Assembly: GCA_946188345.1 (NCBI GenBank)
Contig: CAMHUI010000023.1
Coordinates: 1-37,461, forward strand
Source of the DNA: an uncultured Prevotellaceae bacterium
Lineage (GTDB): Bacteria; Bacteroidota; Bacteroidia; Bacteroidales; Bacteroidaceae
Direction of reading: 5' to 3'
DNA: 37,461 bases
Made by a program: the position numbers and the translations under genes. Under the pieces are notes generated by a model, which was not told the DNA's origin, ran no database searches, and saw only the letters and a program-made list of their open reading frames with translations. Position 1 is the stretch's first letter. Every line of letters begins with the position of its first letter. This document shows positions 1 through 8,724 of the stretch, piece after piece.

Positions 1-3000
1 GGTCTCCTGCACGCCATTGATGGTACGCGACAGGAGGTTGCCCGTCGGAGCGTCATAGGTGAACGACATGCCGTAGCAGGGATCTCCGAGCAGCTGTCCC
101 GGGTTTATCGGGTCGAGCGGCCCGGGGAGGTCTGGGCCGATGGGTTCTTCACCGATGGGCTCATCGCCGATGCCTAAGATTTCGACTCCGCCAAGGTCGA
201 CGGGTCCCATGCCGGGTGACAGGTCCAACGGGGTATAGCTGCACCGGTTCAGCAGGTGGCCATAGACATCATACTTCTTGCTCTGGTAGCATCCAGCCGC
301 CAACTGGCTGACTGTTTCCGAGCCGTTGTGCTGTTCCAGCTTCCATATCTGCTGCGTTCCCACGTTCATGCTGGTGCGGGTTCCATAGGTGTCGTAGCCG
401 TATGTCACGGTGGTGCCTCCCGGATAGGTCTCCGCGATGAGCTTGCCGTCGCCGTCGTAGGTATAGTACTTGCTGCAATAGACCGACGGGGCAAAGGTCC
501 ACGTCTCCTGGGTGACGTCCCCGTACTTGTCGTAGCCGACGGTCTTCCTCATGTCCCCTTTTTCCATCTTCCACAGCAGCCCCATGCCTGCGCCGCTGGT
601 GTAATAGGTGTAGGTGACGGCATCCTCGCCGGTGCTTTCCTTCATTGCAAGCCGCCCGACGTTGTCGTAGGTATAGGAAGTCTCCTTGTCTCGCGAGTCG
701 GTCTGACGGACGATGTTGCCCAGCACGTCGTATTCTGTCGTCCTCAGGCCTGCGTCGGGATCGCTGAGGGTGAGGCGCCTCCCGGTCTGGTCGTAGGTCA
801 TGTAGACGTCGTGTCCGTCAGCCGTGACCTTGCGTGGCAGCCCCTGCGAGTTATACTTGTAGCTCACCGACGAGACGGGGTCGGTGGATGTCTTGATGTT
901 TCCCCAAGCGTCATAGGTCTTGGAGAAGGTACGGCCGTTGCGGCACTCCGTTACCGAGCGGGGACCATAGGCAAAGGTGGTCTCACGCCCTTTGCTGTCA
1001 TACTCCCTGATGATGCGTCCTCTGTCGTCATATTCATATCCGGTGGTCAGTATCAGGTTGCCGTTTGTTTCCCTGCGTCTTTCCACCCGGCCGAGGGAAT
1101 CATAGAAGGTCTCTGTCTTCACCGTTATATTGCCAGGACCGCGTGACTCTCGTTTCAGCTCATGTCCCTTGCTGTCGTAGGTGGTCTTTACCCATGGCCG
1201 GCCGGCTGCTCGCTCCAGCGTAAAGTAGCCTGAGGTGGTCCGGCCGGTGTCATACCGGGTATAGTGCTGGGAGGGGGATGTCGTGGAGAAGAGCCGTCCC
1301 CATCCGTCGTAGGCATGGGTTGTGGTGGCATTGTATAAGGCCGGCTGGCGCACTTCTGTCGCTGTCAGCAGGTTACCCCATGTGTCGTAGGTGTAGGTTT
1401 GTGTAGAGGTAGAGGGAATGGTATAGGTCCTTACGGGGAAGCGGTGGGTGGCATCGTACTCCTTCTTTTGGAAGATCATGATGGTGGGGTGCCCGGAGTC
1501 GACGGTGGAGACGATGTTGCCATAGCCGTCATATTCGTTCAGCGTCACATAGGACTCCGGGGTGCCTGCATGATGGACCACGCGGACGGGGTGGCCGAAG
1601 GAATCATAGGAGTACCTTGTCGTGTCTGAATAGTCAACAGATTCATAATGCCATCTCTTTTCAAGGACAGTCGTGGGAAGCTTTTTGTAATGACGGGTGA
1701 CATAGCCACTATATTCCCGCTTCGTGTATGACCGTTCTGTGTTGTCCCTCGTGAGGAAATCTGTCATGACGAACTCCTGGTTGTCATGTTGGAAAAGGTT
1801 TGTGGTGATATATCCGTCAAAGTCAACGGTTATGACGCTGTCTGGATAGGAAAAATAGTCCTTCAGGCGCAGGTAAGAGTTATTGCCAGCAGGAGTCTTG
1901 AGTGATGCGGCTCCTGTATAGGTGGTTTCCGTCCACGTGGCACCGCTGTTCGTAAGGGTCTTGCGGATGCGGCTGACTGCAGGAATGTAATAGGAAGTAT
2001 TCCAAGAAAGGACTGAATTCTCCAGAGTCTCTCCTGTCGTCAGGTTGTCTTGACGCACCTCTTCGAACCCTAACAGTCCTTTTCCCTGCAGGTTGGCCAG
2101 CAGCCGTGAATAGTGATATTGTGTCTGGGCCGCGCCACAGATGCCATTGGATGATGTTTGTGATTTGACAATTGCCATGGGCTGCTTGAGAGCCAACAGC
2201 GGATAGTCGGCCGGCAATCCCCTGGTATAGACAGACGTATCCATTAGGCTGCCATAGGCGACAGCCGTAGAGTTGCCGGCTTCGTCTGTGATACCGACAA
2301 CCTTGCCACTGGAGATGGTTTCGCCGGACGGCGTATACAGATGCCATCTGTCTTGTCCTGTGCTATCAACATTATAACAATTGTGGCCATAGTTGACAAT
2401 GCAGGTTTGTCCTTTTCCATAAAAGTCGCCGGCGGCATAATTACCGGCCTTCCCATTCTTCTGGCTGCTTTGTGTCCTCTGTATGGCAGTTGCTGAATCA
2501 AAGCCCGTTCCTGTTGACAGAGCCCAATATGTTGCGGTGTGGTCATAATGGTTTCCGCTGTATACTGCCTTGCTTAGGAAAACATCAGTTTTCCCGTCGC
2601 CGTTAAAGTCGGTAACATAGCATTGAATGCAGCCGTCGTCCTTGTCAGTTTCCTGGTCGTATATCTGGGGAAACGAGACTGAAAGAACTGAAAAATCTCC
2701 GTCGGGGAGACCGTTCAGAAGAAGCCAATTAGTATTGCTCCCGACTGCACCGTCATGCATCAGGAAGTCTGTCTGGCCGTCGCCGTTGAAATCACCTGGG
2801 AACATCCATTTCATGTTCCAGACCTGATGGCTTCTCTTATAACAGCCCTCATTGTCCGAGAACATCGTCGAGAAGTCAGAACCTCCCTTGTTCCAGTATA
2901 TCACATAGCCCTGTCCGTAGAAGAAAAGCAAGTCAGTAAGGCCGTCATTGTTATAATCAGAGGAATAGATATGAGAAGGTGTGCCAAGGATGTCAAGCGT

Positions 3001-4605
3001 AAAATCCGCACGGCCGACTGACGGTGCAGGATTCTGCGGGTCATGGTAAAGGATGTGACACCCTAATGTGGATGCTGTCTCTACCCTGTCTACAAGGAAT
3101 ATCTCAGTCTTACCGTCATTATTGAAGTCGGCGGAAGCATGAAGGGGGGATAACGTCGTCTGATAGCTGGTGCCACATTCAAAGGAGCTCAGCGTCGACA
3201 GGGAAGGCGGCAGGGAGTCCCCGGGCAGGTAGTAGAAGACGTTGGTGTTTGTATTGCCTAACTTGTTCCAATGTGGAAAAAAGATTTCCTGGATGCCGTC
3301 GCCGTCAAAATCTATCACCGACGGTCCCATGTCAGCTTGGGAAAACAGGCCGGAGGGCGAGTCTCCGGGTAAGCGATACGTTGCGGTTTTCGTAAATGAC
3401 ACTTCTCCGGCAGTATTCACCGATGTTTTGTGGATAACGGCATAGGTCTTTTTTTCAGATTTGTCCTTGCATTTGTATAACTGGATGATGTCTGACAGAC
3501 CATCATTGTCTACGTCTGCAGAAAAAGAGTAATTGGGACTGTCCTCCAGCTCCTTACCCTCGACATAAGAGGTGCTGGCTATGTTGACGAGGCTGTCGGT
3601 GCGTGAGAACGAAGGGAATTCTTCCCATTCAAAGGAAATGGGAGGCAGTGTTTCTCCGTCACCGTTTCGGATGGAGATCCCCGACAAAACCGACAAATTG
3701 GAATTGGTGTCTGTGGAATAATTGAAAGTGTAGTGGCGGTAGGAGGATGATGTTGTCCCGACACTTATCTCCGACAGGCGCTGAGAGGTCTTGGTCTGTA
3801 TGCCACCCATATTCTGCTCGATTACATCCGGACGGCTTGCATAGTTAAATAATATCTGGTTGCCGCCGTAGATTGCCTTCTTGAGATATTTGCCAGTGGA
3901 GCCTCCTGTCGTAATGTCCTCATATTCGAAAGTGATAACGTTTCCTTCAGAATCGGAAATCTCATCCAAATACCATGCATAGATATAAAGGCTTTCTCCC
4001 CGTGTTGAAGACAGCCGGGAGGAGGCAACGCTTCCGAAGCGATAGAGACGACCGTCACTTGAATGATACTCAAACCACCATAAGTCGGTTCCAGCTTTCC
4101 TACATTCTACTTTTTCCAGAGGAGCTCCTTCAACGGTAAATTGTATTCCATTGGAAAATGGGAAGTCTGCAATACGATACAGACGTTTCCCGTCAAGGTA
4201 TAGCTCATCAAAGCCATCATTTCTGATTCCCCTTGCCTCGCCATCGTGGTAGACCGTCTGGGGGCCGCGTGTGAAACAGCTCAGGCCTGTAATGCTGCAG
4301 CCGTAGCCGGCAATGCCGTTACCGGCCTGGCTGTTGTAGGTGATGGAAATCTGCGGCTGAAGGCCGTTCACTCCCGGAGGACACTCTATGGGGGTAGTGT
4401 AGGTGGCTCCGCCAAGGGGAGAGACGGTAAAGGATCCGGAAACAGAGCCGACAGGTTCACCAATGCCCGTCGTGTCTGGAGGGCTCAGATAGCCGAAGGC
4501 GCCCGGTGAGGCTGCCGGAACCGACTGCTGTCCGGCATCCTGTGCAAAGGCGGTCAAGGCCGCGGCAGACAGCATAATGAGGAGTAGGAAGTATTTCGCT
4601 TTCAT
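1..4605 (-). CDS. Secreted FG-GAP/RHS-repeat (SpvB/TcB-like) giant protein, 3' end outside window
   Basis: One reading frame stays open from an ATG at 4605 to the left edge (at least 1535 codons); the frame was checked by eye near 4400, 2523, 1440 and 60. A Sec signal peptide ends in AFA before QD (residue 21/22). Residues ~30-330 resemble the SpvB-like N-terminus of insecticidal-toxin/RHS proteins. Six DxDxDG-type FG-GAP/VCBS calcium-site repeats follow at about residues 361, 431, 498, 548, 605 and 665. From ~1000 onward there are many RHS/YD repeats (YDSFGHPV, YDGYGNIV, YDTWGNLL, YDNVGRLA). Near residues 1457-1503 an acidic Pro/Gly-rich stretch interrupts the RHS region. The RHS core and any variable C-terminal toxin would lie beyond the window. 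It is third in an operon, 22 bp after the gene at 4628. Family knowledge: RHS proteins form a shell that encapsulates a C-terminal effector. Whether this one is a toxin, a wall-associated protein or an adhesin cannot be decided here. Confidence 0.9.
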   Translation of the reverse strand, partial: MKAKYFLLLIMLSAAALTAFAQDAGQQSVPAASPGAFGYLSPPDTTGIGEPVGSVSGSFTVSPLGGATYTTPIECPPGVNGLQPQISITYNSQAGNGIAGYGCSITGLSCFTRGPQTVYHDGEARGIRNDGFDELYLDGKRLYRIADFPFSNGIQFTVEGAPLEKVECRKAGTDLWWFEYHSSDGRLYRFGSVASSRLSSTRGESLYIYAWYLDEISDSEGNVITFEYEDITTGGSTGKYLKKAIYGGNQILFNYASRPDVIEQNMGGIQTKTSQRLSEISVGTTSSSYRHYTFNYSTDTNSNLSVLSGISIRNGDGETLPPISFEWEEFPSFSRTDSLVNIASTSYVEGKELEDSPNYSFSADVDNDGLSDIIQLYKCKDKSEKKTYAVIHKTSVNTAGEVSFTKTATYRLPGDSPSGLFSQADMGPSVIDFDGDGIQEIFFPHWNKLGNTNTNVFYYLPGDSLPPSLSTLSSFECGTSYQTTLSPLHASADFNNDGKTEIFLVDRVETASTLGCHILYHDPQNPAPSVGRADFTLDILGTPSHIYSSDYNNDGLTDLLFFYGQGYVIYWNKGGSDFSTMFSDNEGCYKRSHQVWNMKWMFPGDFNGDGQTDFLMHDGAVGSNTNWLLLNGLPDGDFSVLSVSFPQIYDQETDKDDGCIQCYVTDFNGDGKTDVFLSKAVYSGNHYDHTATYWALSTGTGFDSATAIQRTQSSQKNGKAGNYAAGDFYGKGQTCIVNYGHNCYNVDSTGQDRWHLYTPSGETISSGKVVGITDEAGNSTAVAYGSLMDTSVYTRGLPADYPLLALKQPMAIVKSQTSSNGICGAAQTQYHYSRLLANLQGKGLLGFEEVRQDNLTTGETLENSVLSWNTSYYIPAVSRIRKTLTNSGATWTETTYTGAASLKTPAGNNSYLRLKDYFSYPDSVITVDFDGYITTNLFQHDNQEFVMTDFLTRDNTERSYTKREYSGYVTRHYKKLPTTVLEKRWHYESVDYSDTTRYSYDSFGHPVRVVHHAGTPESYVTLNEYDGYGNIVSTVDSGHPTIMIFQKKEYDATHRFPVRTYTIPSTSTQTYTYDTWGNLLTATEVRQPALYNATTTHAYDGWGRLFSTTSPSQHYTRYDTGRTTSGYFTLERAAGRPWVKTTYDSKGHELKRESRGPGNITVKTETFYDSLGRVERRRETNGNLILTTGYEYDDRGRIIREYDSKGRETTFAYGPRSVTECRNGRTFSKTYDAWGNIKTSTDPVSSVSYKYNSQGLPRKVTADGHDVYMTYDQTGRRLTLSDPDAGLRTTEYDVLGNIVRQTDSRDKETSYTYDNVGRLAMKESTGEDAVTYTYYTSGAGMGLLWKMEKGDMRKTVGYDKYGDVTQETWTFAPSVYCSKYYTYDGDGKLIAETYPGGTTVTYGYDTYGTRTSMNVGTQQIWKLEQHNGSETVSQLAAGCYQSKKYDVYGHLLNRCSYTPLDLSPGMGPVDLGGVEILGIGDEPIGEEPIGPDLPGPLDPINPGQLLGDPCYGMSFTYDAPTGNLLSRTINGVQET

Positions 4606-4627
4606 AGCTTAAACGGGATGAGGGTGT

Positions 4628-5062
4628 TTACTTCTTGGTTATACGCCATGTGTTGTCATACCTGCCGCAGCGGATACGAAGGGCGTATACACCTGCTGGC
4701 TGCCGGGAAAAGTCGGCGACGGCATGGCCTGACGAAGAGAAGGATGCGGACTGTAGCACCTGCCCTGACAACGTAAAGACACTTACGACCGCCTTTGACA
4801 AGTCTGCCGCATTGGCACCGGATATGGCGACGTCGACATGGCCGAGCGACGGATTGCCGGACACCGTGACCTGCATGTCCTGCCATACTTCGTTGACAGC
4901 GGTCTCCGTGTCTTCCACCATTGCCTTTGCCTGCGACAGGACAACGGCACGGGTCACGCGGTTGCCTGATGCATCGTAGGCATAGCTGATACTCTGGGCA
5001 CGAAGGCCGGCAAAACCAGAGAGAAGCAATAATGCCAAGAGAAATATCTTCTTAACACCCAT
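4628..5062 (-). CDS. Small exported protein with one YD (RHS) motif and a T9SS-type sorting tail
   Basis: 144 aa. The start at 5062 (MGVKKIFLLALLLLSG) is preferred over an upstream in-frame ATG because it opens directly into a Sec signal peptide ending LRAQ. The mature N-terminus is SISYAYDASGNRVTRAV, which is a single RHS/YD repeat unit. A linker and a Bacteroidetes type A sorting-like domain follow (about residues 75-144, containing VFTLSGQVL and GVYALRI, ending WRITKK). It lies 60 bp downstream of the gene at 5123 and 22 bp upstream of the giant RHS gene, so co-transcription is likely. The YD unit beside a full RHS gene suggests it is a split-off terminal piece or partner of the RHS shell, sent out by type IX secretion; that role is inference. 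Confidence 0.82.
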   Translation of the reverse strand: MGVKKIFLLALLLLSGFAGLRAQSISYAYDASGNRVTRAVVLSQAKAMVEDTETAVNEVWQDMQVTVSGNPSLGHVDVAISGANAADLSKAVVSVFTLSGQVLQSASFSSSGHAVADFSRQPAGVYALRIRCGRYDNTWRITKK

Positions 5063-5122
5063 AACCAAATTAGATTGTAAAATTATAAAATATATGTCAA
5101 CAAAACAAGGAATTAACAATCA

Positions 5123-5563
5123 TTATAGTCCTATCTCTGCGTAGTAGCAGCTGTTGTCCGGCGCCACGAAGGCGATGGTGAAAGTGCCGGAGAGGAATGA
5201 GGGCAGGGCAATTTCATCACCGACGACTGCCGTGGTATACTGGCAGACTCCATCGCTGTCGAGCAGATAGAAATCGTATTCTTCAAAACGTGCACAGCCG
5301 GAAAGGGTGAAGCTGGTCTGTTGGACGAACAGGGTATGGATAGGTGCCTTGCCTCCCCCTATGCTGGGGATGGGTGCCGGGAGTATGTCTCCAACGTCAC
5401 CGGAGGCCTCGCCGACGACACTTTCGCCTACGGGGTCCCACTGGCCATGCTGAAGACCGATGTCCACAGTGGTAGAATCATTTCCTTCTCCACTTGTCTG
5501 GGAGAAAACCGTCGTGTTTGCCAAGAACAACAAGCTGATGGCTATGAATAGTCTATGTATCAT
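5123..5563 (-). CDS. Small exported protein of unknown function, first gene of the RHS operon
   Basis: 146 aa from the ATG at 5563. That start is chosen because it begins a signal peptide (MIHRLFIAISLLFL, ending VFSQ) and lies about 25 nt after the expected transcription start of the promoter at 5594-5625; an in-frame ATG at 5596 would overlap the -7 box. The mature protein has a low-complexity acidic Gly/Pro stretch (around DPVGESVVGEASGDVG) and then a beta-rich C-terminal half ending TFTIAFVAPDNSCYYAEIGL. The C-terminal half is loosely reminiscent of small Bacteroidetes DUF3244-type proteins, which is a weak resemblance only. Its acidic Pro/Gly stretch is similar in style to the linker in the RHS protein of the same operon. 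No catalytic motif is visible. Confidence 0.75.
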   Translation of the reverse strand: MIHRLFIAISLLFLANTTVFSQTSGEGNDSTTVDIGLQHGQWDPVGESVVGEASGDVGDILPAPIPSIGGGKAPIHTLFVQQTSFTLSGCARFEEYDFYLLDSDGVCQYTTAVVGDEIALPSFLSGTFTIAFVAPDNSCYYAEIGL

Positions 5564-5593
5564 GGTAAAAAAAATAATTATAAAACTTGGCCA

Positions 5594-5625
5594 CAAAGAT
5601 AAGGAAAAATCAATTTCACTGCAAG
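5594..5625 (-). promoter_or_regulatory. Bacteroidetes promoter for the RHS operon
   Basis: On the minus strand, TATCTTTG (5594-5601) matches the -7 consensus TAnnTTTG. CTTG (5622-5625) sits 20 bp upstream at the -33 position. Transcription would start near 5588, giving a leader of about 25 nt before the ATG at 5563. Confidence 0.75.
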
Positions 5626-5764
5626 TTTTTTATAAATAAAATGACTTGTTATATTTTCGCAAGATGAATGTAAATAATTGTTTGTCTGTTTTTTACGAAG
5701 ACTTAATAAAATTTCGTAAGAGTAAAAATCCCTTCTCTCGCTGCTCTTTTATGGCTCAAAAATC

Positions 5765-5793
5765 TTTGTTTACACAAAAAAAGAGTACCTTTG
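5765..5793 (+). promoter_or_regulatory. Bacteroidetes promoter, probably giving a leaderless mRNA
   Basis: TTTG (5765-5768), a 17-bp spacer and TACCTTTG (5786-5793) match the Bacteroidetes -33/-7 consensus. The ATG of the regulator is at 5799, only five bases after the -7 box, so the transcript should begin at or next to the start codon. Confidence 0.75.
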
Positions 5794-5798
5794 CAACG

Positions 5799-7505
5799 AT
5801 GAAAAAAATATGGTTGATGAACCTGCTGGTTTCTGTTGCCTGTACGTTATTTTTGGCGTCAGGCTGCTCGCAGGACAAGGGCATTGATGAATTTCTGCAG
5901 CGTGCAGACAGTGTGATGGTTTCAAGGCCTGACTCTGCCTTGGGCATCCTCCGTGTTGTCGGGGAGCGTGGCAGCAAGGCGCAGCGTATGCGCCATGCCC
6001 TGCTGCTGACGGACGCGATGAACAAATGCGACGTGCCGTTCGCCTCCGACAGCGTGATGCGCCGCGTGGCGGACTATTATAATAGGAAGGGGACGGCAAA
6101 CGAGCAAGTGAGGGCTAACTACCTGCTTGGACGCGTATATCACGAAATGGGCGACGGTCCGCAGGCCCTGGAGTGCTATCTGAAGGCTGAGGCTTGTGCC
6201 GACACGACGCGGGCCGACTGCGACTATTACTTGCTGGAATGTGTCCATCAGCAGGCTTACCTGCTATTCAGGAACCAGAGGCTTCTGCAACAGATGGAAG
6301 AAGAGATAGACAAAATTGAGCAGTGTGCATGGAAAGCCGGCGATACCGTGAACGTCGTCTACAGCTACTTTCTGCGGACTGACCGCGGCTATATTGCAGA
6401 CAGAAGCACCGAGCAACAACTGGAAACCGTCATGAAGTCCTACTACTTGGCCAGAAAATACTTCCCCGAAGAAGCTGACAGTTTCCTTGGAGCTGCCATC
6501 CCGGTATATCTGGAGCGAGAAGAATGGGACAAGGCCAAGGAGCTGATGGACCGATATGAGGCAACATCCATGTGGGATTCCGAAAGCCAGACTGTCAGGA
6601 AGGGAGGAGAGATATATTACTATAACAAGGGGCTTTACTACCTCGGCACAGGAAGGCCAGATTCTGCCGACTACTTCTTCAGAAAGGAATGGAGCACTGC
6701 GAAAGACGGCAACAACCGGCTGGCTGCCGCCAAGGGTCTGCTCCGGCTTTACAAGCATCTGAACAAGACAGACTCCGTTGCCAGATATGCCCAGCTGGCC
6801 TACCACCTGAACGACTCTCTCTTCCAGCAGAACAATGCCGATTACCTGCAGCAGATGGAGGCAACATACAACTACTCCCAAAGGGTACAACAGAACCTGC
6901 AGGAGCAGAAGCACCGCCAACGGGCAGAGAATCTGCTGGCCGGAACCCTGCTCATCGTGGCGGCTGTCATGGCTGCCATTGTCTTCGTGGCCAGGCGACA
7001 GGTAAGGCAGAGACACAGACGGCAGCAGCAATACAGGAATCTGCTGCAGCAGCATGAACAGAAGGAAAAGGAACTGTGGATGGCCCGGAACAAAAAGGAG
7101 AATTTCATCAGGGACAAGGAAGAAGAGGTCAGTAAGCTCAAAAAGCAGATTGAAGTATTTGGAAGGCAAAAGGGTCTGCAGTCCGCCCAAGGACCTGAAG
7201 AGGTTGAAATAATTACAACTCAGGACGCCGTCGCGTCGGAAAAAGACTGGGATGAATTATTCCGGTGGACTGAACAGAATGACTATTTGTTCTATAAGTC
7301 AGTGATGAATCCTGTCAAGGGGCTGAACTTCAAAGAGAAAGCCGTGGCTATACTGATACGCATGGGGGTGGAAAACAACCGGATAATCTCCCTCCTTGGT
7401 ATCAAAGACACCTATCTGTCCTATCTGAAAAAGCAGCTGAACGAGAAACTGGCGGGCAAGACCAGTGCCCGCGGGCTGGAGGAGTTCATCAGGAAGAATA
7501 TGTGA
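5799..7505 (+). CDS. Membrane-anchored TPR regulator with C-terminal HTH-like domain
   Basis: 568 aa. The start at 5799 opens a lipoprotein signal with lipobox ASGC (Cys23); upstream in-frame ATGs precede the promoter and are rejected. Residues ~30-350 are helical with TPR character. A transmembrane segment lies at ~378-397 (LLAGTLLIVAAVMAAIVFVA), followed by a basic, coiled-coil region at ~400-460. The C-terminal 508-555 (FKEKAVAILIRMG...RIISLLGIKDTYLSYLKKQL) looks like a LuxR/sigma-4-type helix-turn-helix common at the end of Bacteroidetes TPR proteins. Expected topology is TPRs in the periplasm and HTH in the cytoplasm. It is transcribed divergently from the RHS operon, so it may control that operon; this is inferred from position only. 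Confidence 0.85.
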   Translation: MKKIWLMNLLVSVACTLFLASGCSQDKGIDEFLQRADSVMVSRPDSALGILRVVGERGSKAQRMRHALLLTDAMNKCDVPFASDSVMRRVADYYNRKGTANEQVRANYLLGRVYHEMGDGPQALECYLKAEACADTTRADCDYYLLECVHQQAYLLFRNQRLLQQMEEEIDKIEQCAWKAGDTVNVVYSYFLRTDRGYIADRSTEQQLETVMKSYYLARKYFPEEADSFLGAAIPVYLEREEWDKAKELMDRYEATSMWDSESQTVRKGGEIYYYNKGLYYLGTGRPDSADYFFRKEWSTAKDGNNRLAAAKGLLRLYKHLNKTDSVARYAQLAYHLNDSLFQQNNADYLQQMEATYNYSQRVQQNLQEQKHRQRAENLLAGTLLIVAAVMAAIVFVARRQVRQRHRRQQQYRNLLQQHEQKEKELWMARNKKENFIRDKEEEVSKLKKQIEVFGRQKGLQSAQGPEEVEIITTQDAVASEKDWDELFRWTEQNDYLFYKSVMNPVKGLNFKEKAVAILIRMGVENNRIISLLGIKDTYLSYLKKQLNEKLAGKTSARGLEEFIRKNM

Positions 7506-7780
7506 AAGGTATCACAGGACGGCAACATTTTACCGCTAAAGTCAACAGAAACCCCAATCTCCCTTCGGTCGAAGGGAAAAGCAAAAAGTGAAAATCGAAA
7601 AATGAGTGGTTGGCCGGCGGCCGCAAAAAACATAACGCTTCCAACAATCAACCAAAAGTATTAGAATTTTTGTCTGATTTTTGAATATTTCCGGTGTCGT
7701 GTAAAAAAAAGCCTGAACCGAAGGGCGACGGCCGAAGGGAAAGTCAAAATGTCAAAAGAATAGGAAAGGATCGTAAATCT
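7506..7780. other. Intergenic segment with short palindromes and a repeated 40-bp module
   Basis: No gene is supported. It holds a small hairpin (CCCTTCG/CGAAGGG, 7561-7576). A module at about 7708-7748 (CCTGAACCGAAGGGCGACGG) recurs in inverted orientation at about 20216-20256 with a few differences. This is the left edge of a repeat mosaic shared with 19910-20890. Confidence 0.6.
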
Positions 7781-7870
7781 TTTGCCCTTGCAGGGCGTTT
7801 TCCTTGTCAACTTGCTACCCAGGGCCTTGCCCTGGGCTAAGTTCTCACTGGCCCATCGGGCCGCAAATAA
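7781..7870 (+). repeat. Extragenic palindromic repeat (half of a longer palindrome family)
   Basis: This GC-rich run contains three small dyads: GCCCTTGCAGGGC, CCCAGGGCCTTGCCCTGGG and GGCCCATCGGGCC. The same phrases in the same order make up the right arm of the 192-nt palindrome at 19995-20186. Here only one arm is present. Translations of this family give meaningless open frames containing PRALPW, so it is treated as noncoding. Confidence 0.7.
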
Positions 7871-7903
7871 TAAACACCAGCTTATTTTTGAACGTTTTTG
7901 GAG

Positions 7904-8392
7904 GCCTAAGGGTGGCCATTCGTTCGATTCGTGCCATTCGTGTTCTAAGAATCACTTTTGTGGATATTTGGAGGCGTTTGTCAGGATTTTTTACCGGAAT
8001 TTTCTGTCAGGATTTTCGGGTGTTCTAGAAAAAGATTTCGACTTTCGGGGGCAGTTTTTTGACGCTTCCTAAGGTGTTCGAAAGACTTTTGGTACAAATC
8101 GTCAGGACTTTTGTACCGATTCGTTGCAAGATTTCTTAGATATCGCATCATGATTTCTTACTTATCGTCATGACTTTTGTACCTAAAGTCTGAGCGAAAG
8201 CCTACTCTTCGCTGTCCGAAAGGTCAGCTCCGTTGGTCGGTTTGTCGGTGGTTATCAAGGTCGGAAACGCTATCTGTCTCACAGTCAACGGGTTGCGGAA
8301 AACGGCTCAAAACTGCGTTATTTGCGCCCGAGGAGAAATAATTTCAGAAAACAGGCCTTCTCAGCGAGGAATTTTGATACTTTTGTAAAGAT
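7904..8392 (+). repeat. R500 noncoding repeat, copy 1
   Basis: This 489-bp segment aligns without gaps to 36839-37327. By hand count there are about 27 mismatches (~94% identity), and the first 220 bases (7904-8123) have none. An inverted, more diverged copy is at 20472-20889. Internal structure: GACTTTTGGTAC (8084-8095) faces GTACCTAAAGTC (8179-8190) across 83 bp. A hairpin GGTACAAA/TTTGTACC lies at the left of this interval. TCGTCAGGACTTTTGTACC recurs as TCGTCATGACTTTTGTACC 66 bp on. No copy keeps a long reading frame, so it is a noncoding repeat, RNA or DNA element of unknown role. Confidence 0.85.
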
Positions 8393-8401
8393 AATTCAGA
8401 A

Positions 8402-8458
8402 TAATGCTGTCCGGTAAAAACGACCTTTGGTTCAGGCCGTTTTTACCGGACAGCATTA
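8402..8458. repeat. Perfect 21-bp stem-loop of the GCTGTCCGGTAAAA family
   Basis: Arms 8402-8422 and 8438-8458 are perfectly complementary over 21 bp (core GCTGTCCGGTAAAAACG), with a 15-nt loop reading ACCTTTGGTTCAGGC. Single arms of the same family occur at 19910-19925, 20183-20204, 20260-20280 and 31106-31124. It may be a miniature palindromic element or a repeated bidirectional terminator. No adjacent gene ends here, which favours the element explanation. Confidence 0.8.
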
Positions 8459-8693
8459 AAAGACTAATTATTTTTGTTGTTTTTCGGGGCTTTAATATCG
8501 GGTTATGGCCGGAGAAAATGTAAAAATGTCAGTTATATGCAAAAATAATACAAAAAATCAAAACTACTCTTCGGTATTTTTGCGTTTTTTGGTCTGTATA
8601 GATTAAAGTACAAAAAGATTTGTAATATATTTATTTTATGATAGTTACAAATATAAGTAACAACAAATTATCTGTATTTTTATCTGTAAAACC

Positions 8694-8724
8694 ATTGTGG
8701 GGAAACAAAAACCCTTTACCTTTG
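8694..8724 (+). promoter_or_regulatory. Orphan Bacteroidetes promoter
   Basis: ATTG (8694-8697), a 19-bp spacer and TACCTTTG (8717-8724) make a good -33/-7 pair. No sizeable gene follows: the next real start is at 9126, which has its own promoter. The 8459-8693 stretch upstream is AT-rich with no recognisable feature. Confidence 0.6.

Noticed and set aside
7782..8072. Open frames reading LPRALPWAKFSLAHRA and similar, also at 20100-20384
   Set aside because: They are translations of an extragenic palindromic repeat; no start context, no domain, and the same peptide arises wherever the repeat occurs.
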